Assembly (NCBI GenBank): GCA_024509875.1
Contig: JAMPIV010009925.1
Coordinates: 248,001 to 312,000, forward strand
Direction of reading: 5' to 3'
Origin: Oreohelix idahoensis
Taxonomy: Eukaryota; Mollusca; Gastropoda; Stylommatophora; Oreohelicidae
Length of the DNA: 64,000 nucleotides
The notes under the pieces are model-generated. The model searched no databases, was not told the DNA's origin, and saw nothing but the letters and a program-made list of their open reading frames with translations. The position numbers were made by a program, and so were the translations under genes. Positions 19,163-28,905 of this stretch are shown piece by piece (position 1 is the first letter of the stretch; each line of letters starts with the position of its first letter).

Positions 19163-21957
19163 ATAATAATAATAATAAATTCTTTAAGCGCCAAACACGG
19201 CGCATAAGGCAGAAACCAGTGCTCTCCAGGTTGTTCGTTGTGACGCCACTCCTCTTAGCTCTTGCACATTATTTAGGCCCAACGTTTCTTCCTTCTCTTA
19301 TTATTGTTCTTCTGAGTGTTTCTTTTGGTCTTCCTTTTTTCCGCTTACCCTCAGGAACCCAAGTGAGCGCCTGTAGTGGTATTCTGTTGTTTTGCATTCG
19401 TAGGACATGACCGATATATGACCATCGTCTTTTCCTTATATAGTCGGAGACATATTTCTGCCTAGAGTCTTCTCTTATTTGTCGATTAGTCTTGAATTCT
19501 TTCCAACTGATGTTCATGAGTTTTCTAAGACATTTGTTCTCGAATGTATTCAGCTTGTTCTCCAATGATTTTGTTATTTTCCAACTCTCACAGCCGTATG
19601 TTAACACTGAGATAACATTTGAATTAAACAGACGAAGCTTGGTATGTATATTCAATGATCGTAATTTCCAAATGTTAGATAATCTATTGAAGGCGCTAGC
19701 TGCCAAAGCAATTCTAGTATGGATTTCTCTTGTTGTGTCACCATCCTGAGTCATTTTACTGCCTAAATAATTGAAACTTTCAACTTTCTGTAGTTTTTCC
19801 CCGTTCAAGATGATATCAAAGGTCTCGTTAGAAAAGTTCATAGCTTTAGTTTTAGAGGCATTTATTTGGAGACCAATTTTAACCGAGAGATGACACAAAT
19901 TATTTATTGCTTCTTGGGATTGTCTTGGTGTTGAACTTAAGAATGCTACATCATCTGCGAAATCCAGGTCCCCCAGGAATTTTCCATTTGTCCATTTTAT
20001 ACCCAATTGTTCATTATGGGTATAGTTTCTCATAACCCAATCAATAGCTATTCCAAAAAGTAGTGGTGACATAATACAGCCTTGTTTCACCCCTGTTTCT
20101 ACTGTAAACCATTCTGTATTCCCTTTATTTGTTCTAACACAACATCTTGCATTGTCATATAGCGCTTTGATTATATTCACATATTTTGTTGGAAAACCAT
20201 AGATTGTAAGTATCTTCCACAATGATGGGCGGTGTAGACTATCAAAGGCTTTTTGAAAATCGACGAAGGTGATAATAAGTGGCGATTGCCTTTCCACTGA
20301 TTCTTCTATAATTGTTCTTAGTGTGAATATTTGATCAATACATGATCGTTTCGGCCTGAAACCCGCTTGTTCTTCTCTGATCTTTTCGTCAGCATGCAAT
20401 TTAAGTCTTTCTAACATCATGCATCATAATAATTTTCCAGGTACTGATAATAGAGATATACCACGCCAGTTATTACAGTCTGATAGATCACCTTTCTTCG
20501 GTAACTTTACAATAATACTGTCTTTCCATTGTTGTGGTGGTTGTTCTTCTCTCCATACTTCATTTATAATATCTAAAATTCTCAAGAGGTTGTTGTCATT
20601 AACTGCTTTAATCATTTCCCCTGAAATTTCGTCAACTCCAGCAGCTTTAAAATTTTTTAATCTTTTAACGGCTTGTTTGATCTCGTCCAGCGTGAATTCA
20701 TCGCAAGTTATTGGCAAAGTGGTTGTGGATGTTTCATTATTAAAATCAGGTGTTACTGTTGGTGGTGGTCTGTTTAGCACCTCCATGAAGTGCTCAGCCC
20801 ATCTCTTCATTTGTTCTTTTTCTGTTGGTATTGAATTCCCTAATTTACCTTTAACAGGTGTTTCCATAGCAGTAGGCTGGTGACATAGTTGTTTTGTAAT
20901 TTGATAAAGGCACCTACTATTACCAGTTCTTGCAGCATTTTCAGCTTCTACGGCCAGTTCATTGATGAAATGTCTTTTATCTCTTCGAGTTTTTGTCTTC
21001 ACTTCTTTATTTAACAAGTTATAAGTTAGTTTGCAAGATTCAACTGCATTATGTGTACTTGCCGCTAGTAGTTTAAGTTTTGCTGTTTTCCTTTCTTGTA
21101 TTTTATCCCAAGTATCTTCTCTCATCCATTTTTTTCTTTTTATGTACTAGGTATCCGGTGGTCGCTACAGCTGCTTCTGTCATTGCTGTTCTCAGTTGTT
21201 CCCATTTAGTATCGATTGTCTTGGTGGTGATATCGTTGTCAATTTTGCCTAAAGCATCGAAATAGTTGTTCATTTTGACATTATATTCCTTCTTTATATC
21301 ATTTGATTGCAGTCTGTGTACATCTATTCTTCTATTTTTATTCGGTTGGTATAACTTCTTCAGTTTAATTCTCATTTTAGCTATGCAGAGGTTATGATCG
21401 CTTCCGATCTCTGCACCTCTGTATGCTCTGACGTCTTGAACTGATGAGCGAAATTTAGCGCTTATGCAGAAGTGATCTATCTGGTTCTTAGTTCTGCCAT
21501 CAGGTGAATTCCATGTTATCTTGTGGATATTCTTATGTGGAAAGATGGTGTCTGCCACAACGAGGTTTGATATTTCACAAAGTTCTAGAAGTCTTTCGCC
21601 ATTTTGATTCATACAGCCTATGCCATGAGTACCGAGATATCTTTGTACTCCATCGTTGTTGTCACCTACTTTGGCGTTAAAATCACCCATGACTGCTATT
21701 ATGTCATGCTTGGGTATTGTGTTGATGGTACTTAGAAGTGCTTCATAGAAGTCATCTTTTGTGGTATCAAGAGCGTCGTTAGTTGGTGCATAACATTGTA
21801 CAATTGAGAGCTTGAAAAATCGTGTCTGAAATCTAGCTAATATTAGCCTCTCATTGATAGGTACCCAGCTGATAAGCGATGCTGCTGCTTTCTGTGTCAT
21901 TAGGATGGCTACTCCCTCTGTGTGACGATTATCATTACTACCAGAGTATATAATTTG
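19163..21957 (-). mobile_element. LINE-E: RTE-like LINE inserted in Gmr1-A gag-pol
   Basis: A 2795-bp LINE in the same orientation as its host element. It has a TTA-repeat tail and a 12-bp target duplication, cttggtcattta on the plus strand, at 19151-19162 and 21958-21969. It is 5'-truncated inside the endonuclease. It disconnects the Gmr1-A protease from its integrase, so it postdates the Gmr1-A insertion. Confidence 0.93.
19269..21957 (-). pseudogene. LINE-E endonuclease-reverse transcriptase
   Basis: APE endonuclease and RT of an RTE-like element. The endonuclease starts in HTEGVAILM, with CYAPTND, VMGDFNAKVG, NQIDHFCIS and GSDHNL; the initial catalytic glutamate region is lost to truncation. 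A frameshift near 21110 separates it from the RT. An in-frame TGA near 20422 (in GKLL*CMMLERL) splits the RT. The remaining RT has EQAGFRPKRSC, TFVDFQKAFDSLHR, GVKQGCIMSP and FADD. The C-terminus shows SYIGHVLRM, PEGKRKKGRPK and ends in GRNVGPK. Damage is light, in keeping with a fairly recent insertion that was dead or died soon afterwards. Confidence 0.9.
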
Positions 21958-22978
21958 CTTGGTCATTTACTTCATCATTATTAGTTAATGAAGTTTGAGG
22001 TGGATCCAGAGCATGTGCTCTTGTGACCACCGCATTGGTAGCTTCAATGTTTTGCTCTTCCCAAACAGCAATCTGCTGTGGGGTACATTCCCTAACTCCG
22101 TGAATACGACCAATAATAAGGTCCGCAATAGGGTTTGGAAGTAGACACGCGTGGACCTCTCCCGTGAAGAAAGGAGTAGCAATGTGTATTATAGCAGTAG
22201 GATACTTTTCTAACGTGCCACCAAATGTGACACATTTGATGACTTTTCCTGTAGCACAGGATGGATCTACAAGAGATTGCTTAACGCCGACAGTAGTACA
22301 TCCAGAATCAAACAACACTGAGACTGGATTACTATTTACTAGCCCCTTATGTAATATAAGAGAACCTCTCCCATCATGAGCAACATTAGCAGGAAGAGCG
22401 GGCAAAGGATGACCACAGCTTAGAGTACTAATGGTTTTCGGATCAAATAAAGTACTGCATTGGATACATTTATTTGCCCTACCAAAATCAAAAGATGAGC
22501 ATCCGATAGCATTATGGTCTTTATCATTATTAACCTGTTTATCTGCTCCCTGAGATTCTTGTTGAACAGAGTTTGTCTGTTGATATCTTTTTCTCTTATG
22601 TTGCGATCTACCGCGACCATTATTGCCTCTGCAATTATCATTAAAGTCCCTACTGTAATTTTTATCCTGGTTTGAGTTCCAGTTTCCATAACTGTTATTA
22701 CCATCTCTATACTGTTGAGAACCTCTATTATCTTGGTATTGAGGTCTCTGAGAAAAATATTTTCCTCTATACCGATTACCTTTGTGAAAATTTCTAAAGT
22801 TAACCGGAGTAGAATAACGTGTAGTATTAGGTTGTCTCCAGTTCTGGGAAGAAGAATCACCCTGGAATTGATCACTATGGTTCTGGGCATAATTACGATT
22901 ACTCTTTTTATTGAAATTTTTTCTGGCTACCCTGAAATTTACGCATAAAATTTGGGCCATAAGGTGCTGCCGAAGCAA
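21958..22978 (-). CDS. Gmr1-A nucleocapsid-like region and protease
   Basis: Second gag-pro frame of Gmr1-A, one base (+1) ahead of the first gag frame and overlapping it by about 70 bases. Residues 20-135 are Asn/Arg/Gly/Gln-rich and probably bind RNA. Residues 171-190 form C-x2-C-x13-C-G-H (CIQC...SCGH), shared with Gmr1-B but unlike the CCHC knuckles of the other gag proteins in the window. A retropepsin-like domain follows at about 205-300, with active-site LFDSGCTT (D224) and LIIGR near 287-291. The frame runs to NNDEVNDQ, where LINE-E interrupts it; the last six residues (ANYILW) are LINE sequence. Without LINE-E the reading continues into pol. Confidence 0.85.
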
Positions 22979-24080
22979 CTGGCAGACCTTCTTTCACCTT
23001 AGAGTTACTAATGGTTATGTGCGGATGCGCAGTAACATACTGGCTACAGTATTCTTCCATTTCTTTTATGTTTTTAGGCTTACGCTCATGAAGAAAAGAT
23101 AGAAAAGCTTCATTAACAGAAGACATAACCTTATCTCTAAGTAGTAAATCCATAAGAGCTTCAAATGTATTTTCTGTCTTAGACAACTCAACCCATCGTA
23201 AAAAAGTAAGACGGATGCCTGAGATGAATTCAGAGAATTCAACTCCAGTTTCTGGTAACATGGTTTTAAATTTAAGACGATATCCGTCCTCGTTAAGTTG
23301 GTACTTCTTTAACAATGCCGCCCTGACAACCTCATAGTTGTTTTTGTCAGGCACATCTACCATACTCAACAAAGTCAAAGCATCACCTCTAAGTATCTTG
23401 GACAGATGATACACATATAATGTTTTATCTATATTATGCACATTACATGCACTTTCAAATCTATCTAGATAAAATGTTATATCATCGATTGAGGGATTAA
23501 ATGCTGGTAGATTAAGCTTGAAATCCTTAGCATTAGTCTTATTTGACACCTTATTTGCATCATTAGCATTACCAGTGTTCAATAACTTTAACTTCTCTAA
23601 CTCTAAAGCTAAGACTTTTTCATCATGTTCCATTTTTGCTTTTCTCTCATCAGCCTCTCTTTGTAACCTTCTTTCTTCAGCCTCAGCCTGTAACTTTCTT
23701 TCTTCAGCCTGGGCCTGTAACTTTTTCCCTTCAGCCTCTATTTCAAGTCTCTTATTTTCAGCTTCTTTTTCAAGTCTCTTATTTTCAGCTTCTTTTTCAA
23801 GTCTCTTATTTTCAGCTTCAGCCTGAAGCCTCTTCTCCTGAAATTCTGCTTCTCTTTTTTGTTTTTCCATTTCCATTTGAAATCTTTTTTCCTCCACCTG
23901 CATCTGCAGTTTCTTTTGTTCTATTTCAGCCTCTATTCTCTTTTGTTCAGTTTGTTCTTTCATTTTCTTTTCTTCCGACTTCAATGCCTTGGCATATTGA
24001 ACAGTCGCAAATTCTTCTAATTTATCACCTGTCTTCCCAAGGGCTTTACCCTGCTCAATAAAGTACTCAAATGTAGACAT
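22908..24080 (-). CDS. Gmr1-A gag (capsid)
   Basis: 390-residue structural protein. The N-terminus (MSTFEYFIEQGKAL) is followed by a long coiled coil at about 35-165. It is built from repeats of a nine-residue unit ending ENKRLEKEA, and the DNA repeats too. The capsid core (about 190-350) has LNLPAFNPSIDDITFYLDRFE, LRGDALTLL, LLKKYQL and RWVELSK, the pattern shared with SCAN/Gmr1-type gag. The frame stops just after QKKFQ, in a run of six A and three T on the element strand, where the nucleocapsid-protease frame (+1) takes over. This could be a programmed +1 shift or a single-base mutation. Gmr1-B reads through the equivalent point. Confidence 0.88.
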   Translation of the reverse strand: MSTFEYFIEQGKALGKTGDKLEEFATVQYAKALKSEEKKMKEQTEQKRIEAEIEQKKLQMQVEEKRFQMEMEKQKREAEFQEKRLQAEAENKRLEKEAENKRLEKEAENKRLEIEAEGKKLQAQAEERKLQAEAEERRLQREADERKAKMEHDEKVLALELEKLKLLNTGNANDANKVSNKTNAKDFKLNLPAFNPSIDDITFYLDRFESACNVHNIDKTLYVYHLSKILRGDALTLLSMVDVPDKNNYEVVRAALLKKYQLNEDGYRLKFKTMLPETGVEFSEFISGIRLTFLRWVELSKTENTFEALMDLLLRDKVMSSVNEAFLSFLHERKPKNIKEMEEYCSQYVTAHPHITISNSKVKEGLPVASAAPYGPNFMRKFQGSQKKFQ

Positions 24081-25782
24081 GATGTCTAAAATGTGAGTAC
24101 AGAACCTGAAATAATTAATTATCTTATTTCAATGTTAAATAGCAACAAGACTTAATAAAGTGCTTGTATAATCTCTATGTTGAACCCAATCTCTGTGGGA
24201 AACAGGAGTTGACACCAACTTGTATTATCAAATGTATAATAATATCACAAGTCACTTCTTAATCATCAGTGCACTACCCAAATCAGTGCATAACCATCAG
24301 TTATTTATCATAACTGCACTACAATAGTGCATAAGCAAAAAACCACCAGTTTGTTATGATAAGTGCACTATAGACCAATAGTGCATGAGCATATATTAAC
24401 AATAGTGAAAGCTAACTATGCAAGAACTATGTAAACAATAACAAGACAATGTAAACAATAACAAAGGTCACCAACAATGTAAACAATAACAAAGATCAAA
24501 GTCAATGTAAACAACAACAAAGATCAGAGTCAATGTAAACAACAACAAAGATCAGAGTCAATGTAAACAATAACAAAGATCAGAGTCAATGTAAACAATC
24601 AACAAAGATCAAAGTCAATGTAAACAACAACAAAGATCAAACAATACGAAAACATTCGCATAAGTCAAATACACAAACAGCAAAACTAAAAAGAAATATG
24701 CGAAGATATGACTAACAAATGACGCTACAGTGTATACACAAAAATATACGTAAAGAACTGAATAATAGCAAAGGGGAGACCTACAAATACAAACAATCGA
24801 AATCGAAACTAAAAAACACAAAGAAAGAGAGAAAAGAAAAAAGAAAAAAAATATATATACAAGAAACAAAAATAAAGCACAACTCGTCACAACTAAACAG
24901 ATATAGCAACGATTGTCGCTAGCAAATTTCACTGTAGGAAATTCGCACAGTCCCTAACGAAAACGCTAACAGTAGAACCTCTGTGACGTGGTATCTTCTA
25001 CTGAAAGACACCGCCCAACCGAGAAAACCCGCTGAAATATAAACATATAAATATACAAATAACAAATAACATATAACATATAAACATGTATCATGAAAAC
25101 AATAGGAGAAAGTGTGAAAGTACAGAAGGCTCAGTTAGAACATAAGGGCACAGTTCACAAACAAAACAGGCCACTTAACTTCTATAAATCCAGCGTCAGC
25201 ACGGTGCAGAACAGGATGTAATCAGCATTCTGAGGATAATGATCCAACGTTGATTAACTTCTGCTCCCATAAACAGCCATGACGAAGGAAAAGAGCTTCT
25301 AATACTGCAACAGTTGTTACGGCACTTGACCTTCTGAATCTTCTAAATTGATTTAACCGGCACTTGACCTTCTGAACCCGCAACAGTACCCCTGAGACCG
25401 GAACAGTTGTTACGGCACTTGTCCTTCTTTTCACCAGATCAGGAAATCCATTCGCTCGGTACTTGTCCTTCTAATTTTACATAAACTTCAATATTGCCGA
25501 GCAGCGCCGGGTAGTTTCAAAATCAGCAACTGTCAGAAAATCCGGATACTTTCAATAAAATTTCTTGTAAGGTGGTAGTTGATGCTGTAGTTGTATCTAG
25601 TATGATGATGATGTCTGGGTTTGCTGACCCCCTTGATAGCTGGAATCAGAGTGAACCAACCTATGGCCACCAAAAATGATATGGTGCGCCAAAATATCAG
25701 ATGATAGAACCAGCTCTGGCCACCAAAAATGATATGGTGCGCCAAAATATCAGATGATAGAACCAGCTCTGGCCACCAAAAA
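24081..25782 (-). other. 5' leader of Gmr1-A
   Basis: 1.7 kb between the 5' LTR and gag with no credible ORF. It carries the 28-bp repeats at 24430-24645, several copies of a cttgaccttct/cttgtccttct motif at 25320-25475, and the triplicated primer-binding junction at 25664-25787. Confidence 0.75.
24430..24645. repeat. 28-bp tandem repeats in the Gmr1-A leader
   Basis: About six to seven imperfect copies of a unit containing caatgtaaacaacaacaaag and atcagagt. Variation is mainly caacaa versus caataa. The repeats lie just upstream of gag on the element strand. Confidence 0.85.
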
Positions 25783-25787
25783 TGATA
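25664..25787. repeat. Tandem copies of the LTR/primer-binding-site junction
   Basis: The plus-strand string tggccaccaaaaatgata occurs at 25664, 25717 and 25770, spaced exactly 53 bases. The last copy is the real 5' LTR boundary: the LTR ends at 25783 and the element strand continues tttttggtggccagagctgg. TGGTGGCCAGAG is the probable primer-binding site, since it begins TGG and loosely resembles the initiator-Met site. Each extra copy includes both the site and the last five LTR bases. Confidence 0.8.
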
Positions 25788-26100
25788 AGGGTGGATTTGA
25801 GCTGAAGTGGTAACTTGCCACCCTTATCGACACCTGGTATTAAAGTGTAAGATGTAGGTGTCTTCTCTGATTTAGGATGTTGCTGTGTATGTGGTAGTGG
25901 AACAGTTCACAGGGTTATCACACAGGCAACATGACGTGTAGAGTCATAGAAAGGGTAACTTCGTTGTATAAGTTTCTTCCATTTATTGCACGCCACAAAA
26001 CAGTCATGATACTTATGACATCAACATAGTTAACGAGTTCAGCAAGATGATATGGCACATTGAAAACAATTTCTGTAGTCAGCAATGACAGCTGTTGTAT

Positions 26101-27123
26101 CATCTCATCTCAACCCATAACCCGTCATGGGTCGTAGGGGTGCCATGGTGGAAGCATCAGCAGACAGGGTCCTCCACTGCTCTCTATTCTCAGCAATGCG
26201 TACAAGTGTGGAGAAACCGTGTCCTGCCCATTCTTTGATGTTATCAGCCCAGGATTTTCTTTGCCTTCCTCTTCTCCGTTTACCTTCGACTGTTCCCTGG
26301 AGGATCGTTTTCGAAAGGGAGTCATGACGAGTTACATGCCCAAACCAGGCAAGCTTTCGACGTTTCACTATTGACAAAAGTGGTTCTTGATGGCCTGCAT
26401 AGGTGTTTATCTTCTCTGTAACATAGACATTTGTTTTGTGCTCTTTATAGCAAATGCGCAAAATTCTTCTGTAACATTTATGCTCGAAAGCCTGAATCCT
26501 TCGCTCCGTATCTGCAGTGAGTGTCCAGCCCTCACACCCATACAAGAGAATAGATAATACAAGTGATTTGTATAATTTGATCTTCACAGGAAAACTGATG
26601 TTACTTTTCCAGATCACATTCAACCTTGTCATGGCAGCTGAGGCCATCTCAAGTCTTGTCTTGATTTCTTTATTTGATCTTCCATCACTACATATAGTGG
26701 ACCCGAGATATTTAAAGGTGTTAACTTCTTCTAACGTTTGCCCATTTAACGTAATGTTGGTCGGAACATGTTTCTTATGGCTATTCACCAATATCTTGCT
26801 TTTTTCTATATTAATTTCCATCCCATATGTTCTTGTTACTTTCTCCAGTCTAGAGGTAAGGTCTTGAAGTTCTGATTCTGTTCCAGCTATCAGATCAATA
26901 TCATCAGCAAAACGTAGATTACACAGAGGTCGGCCTCCAATCGATATGGTTGATTTATAATCGTAGAGAGCCTCCTGCATAATATGTTCTAGATAAATGT
27001 TAAAGAGCACTGGTGACAGGATACATCCCTGGCGAACTCCTACAGTTGTTTTAAAAAATTCTCCAATGTCATTGCTTGCAAAAACAGCACTGCTTGCGTC
27101 CTTGTATAGTGCTTCAATGATAT
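26101..27123 (-). mobile_element. LINE-F: truncated RTE-like LINE in the Gmr1-A LTR
   Basis: 1023-bp 5'-truncated LINE with a GAGATGAGATG tail on its own strand. A 9-bp target duplication, ctgttgtat, lies at 26092-26100 and 27124-27132. It postdates Gmr1-A. Confidence 0.93.
26105..27121 (-). CDS. LINE-F reverse transcriptase fragment (uninterrupted)
   Basis: The frame is open from the truncation point to a normal C-terminal stop, about 338 codons. It starts within IIEALYKDASSAV, then shows GVRQGCILSPVLFNIYL and the catalytic FADD (RFADDIDLIAG). The thumb follows, with TFKYLGSTICSDG and LLYGCEGWTL, and the C-terminal block has WFGHVTRHD and EGKRRRGRQRKSW. The lack of any stop or frameshift is notable and fits a very recent copy. 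Endonuclease and the first half of RT are missing, so it cannot move by itself. Confidence 0.88.
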   Translation of the reverse strand: MIEALYKDASSAVFASNDIGEFFKTTVGVRQGCILSPVLFNIYLEHIMQEALYDYKSTISIGGRPLCNLRFADDIDLIAGTESELQDLTSRLEKVTRTYGMEINIEKSKILVNSHKKHVPTNITLNGQTLEEVNTFKYLGSTICSDGRSNKEIKTRLEMASAAMTRLNVIWKSNISFPVKIKLYKSLVLSILLYGCEGWTLTADTERRIQAFEHKCYRRILRICYKEHKTNVYVTEKINTYAGHQEPLLSIVKRRKLAWFGHVTRHDSLSKTILQGTVEGKRRRGRQRKSWADNIKEWAGHGFSTLVRIAENREQWRTLSADASTMAPLRPMTGYGLR

Positions 27124-28199
27124 CTGTTGTATATATGCGTCATAAGACATCACAGTTCAATAGATTCAGAAATTCATAAATCATAGAGTTCTAGTCCGTG
27201 AAGCTGTATAAATAATAATAATTTCTATAACTTCTGCAACAGTGTCAGCTACAGATCTTCAATGTTCATAAACAATAATAAATGCTCCCATTCTGATGCT
27301 AGCAGATCAGTTGTATACAATAAGTCCGTTCACTGTCTGCACGTGAATAGCATACATGGGCTACAGGTCAGCTCGACCTTTATAATGTTCCTAAGTCTAA
27401 CCATCTGACTTGGACGTGATCTCTGATATAACGAATCCTGGAACACAGACAATAGTCTTGTTGGTCTAGAGCGACCCATATATATTTAACTAGTTCAGGT
27501 ATACAGATACCGGTGACTTAATCCTAGTCAAAGTACCTCTCCATTTTGCATCACACAGGCGAGCAAATAGGCGACAAAATGACGAACCTCTAGATGATAG
27601 CATAAAGTTCGATACAAGAGGAATTACCTTATTTCGGAAAATCAACCATGAACATATGCCTCCAGGCAGGCTTGAATAATACGGGAAATAGTCTAGTTAG
27701 CTAACTAACTCACAAAGACACTGTATTTCCCTCAGAAAATCACAAGACGCAGTTGCGTCTGCTCGCTTCTTAAACCATTTCTCAACTGCCGAACTGGGCG
27801 GAACACACAGAACGAACTCCCAGCTTTTGACATGCGCAGAACGACAATCTCTGAGTTGCCGTTCACAATAAGACGATTCTAAGAACATTCGAGATAAAAG
27901 TCTTATAGAATCGCGCCTTTTATGGTCATGAAAAGAAGCGTTAAGAAAGGTTTCAGACATCTACCATAGTTGACTGGTACTACCAAATAAGGAGATGTGG
28001 TCACGCTTCGTTCAAGAAATTATAGACCGAACGTGTCTCTATACAAGAGAAGGCAACTCCTAAAAAATTGTAGTTTCGATAACTCGGATTATGTCCCTTT
28101 GACCATAGAAAACATAATACACACTTCAGTCAAAAAAAATGATCATACATATGAAAAATGTTTATACAAACGAAAAATAATAATGATCCGTGCGTAACA

Positions 28200-28555
28200 A
28201 TCACCAACCAAGATCTGCTTACTCGAAGCAAGCAAGAGGACATGCACACCATCATAGCTGGCAGATGCTGGAGCTGGGTTGGCCATGTTCTCAGAAGAGA
28301 CCCCGATGCCATCACAAGAACAGCTATGCTATGGACCCCTGAAGGAAAACGAAAGAGTGGCCGACCAAAAACAACTTGGCGGAAGACTGTGGAGGCTGAG
28401 ATGCAAAGAATGAACCAGAGTTGGGGCACTGTACGAAGGATGGCCGCCGACCGAGCAAAGTGGAACCAATTTGTTGTTGCCCTACAAGACGCCACAAGGC
28501 GTGATGGCTGCTGACTGCTTTGACGGTCGGCGGTTAAGGATCGAAGAAGAAGAAG
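28200..28555 (+). pseudogene. LINE-B second part (C-terminus and tail)
   Basis: Continues LINE-B after Gmr1-A. It starts with the second atcac copy, then reads NQDLLTRSKQEDMHTIIAGR, SWVGHVLRRDPD, PEGKRKSGRPKTTWRKT and ALQDATRRDG, stop at 28513. A (GAA)n tail and the 9-bp target repeat follow. This part is still open in one frame. LINE-A shows the same block with a stop at SWVG. Confidence 0.9.
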
Positions 28556-28569
28556 ATGAACAGGGTAAC

Positions 28570-28905
28570 CAGATGCTACAGACTTTCAAAAATGAGTGCT
28601 TGCGTAGAATAGAAGGACTTGAATAGTATGACCATGAGCTCTTATGTGGAACTAATTAGAACCAGACAATTATCATTGGAACAAGAGATAAGAAACGCTG
28701 GCAGTGGATATGACCACACTGAGAAAGTTTGTTTATAGCATTAAATGTTAGTCCTTGCTCTGGAATCCCCACTGTAAGAGGGATATAGAAGACCAAAGAA
28801 CAGACATGAAAAGGATGAGGGAAACTTGGAAAGACCTTGATCTGATGGCACAGGACACGAAAGCTTGGTATAAGTTTGTTGAATGCCTATGCTCCTTGGA
28901 AAGCT
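28570..28905 (+). pseudogene. Decayed RTE-like LINE relic
   Basis: Broken frames read TFKNECLRRI near 28585, then RWQWI (diverged WIGH region), and finally KDLDLMAQDTKAWYKFVECL near 28830-28890, the normal end of this LINE subgroup. It is related to the relic at 3868-4115. LINE-B inserted next to or into it. Confidence 0.55.

Larger units (their letters stand above)
14155..28199 (-). mobile_element. Gmr1-A: gypsy element with integrase before RT
   Basis: A complete LTR retrotransposon on the minus strand. The 3' LTR is 14155-15539 and the 5' LTR 25783-28199; the latter is also 1385 bp once LINE-F and its duplication are subtracted. A 5-bp target duplication, atcac, lies at 14150-14154 and 28200-28204. 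The interior runs leader, gag, protease, integrase, RT, RNase H: the Ty1/copia-like order with gypsy-type enzymes, known from Gmr1 elements. I saw no LTR difference in the stretches compared, so the insertion is recent. It carries two later LINE insertions, LINE-E and LINE-F. Without them the element is about 10.2 kb. No env-like ORF follows RNase H. Confidence 0.92.
25783..28199 (-). repeat. 5' LTR of Gmr1-A, interrupted by LINE-F
   Basis: Starts tgataaggg at 25783 and ends cgtaaca at 28199. Subtracting LINE-F (1023 bp) and its 9-bp duplication leaves 1385 bp, exactly the length of the other LTR. Confidence 0.95.
13259..28555 (+). mobile_element. LINE-B: truncated RTE-like LINE split by Gmr1-A
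   Basis: A 5'-truncated LINE of the LINE-A family in two pieces, 13259-14154 and 28200-28555. It ends in a (GAA)n tail. A 9-bp target repeat, atgaacagg, lies at 13250-13258 and 28556-28564. The interruption is the complete Gmr1-A element with its 5-bp duplication atcac. Removing Gmr1-A makes the LINE continuous at the same point where LINE-A has accatcagcaaccaag. Confidence 0.88.

Noticed and set aside
19163..19205. N-terminal MRRVWRLKN and leucine run as the start of Gmr1-A pol
   Set aside because: This part is the 3' end and TTA-repeat tail of LINE-E; real pol begins after the 12-bp duplication.
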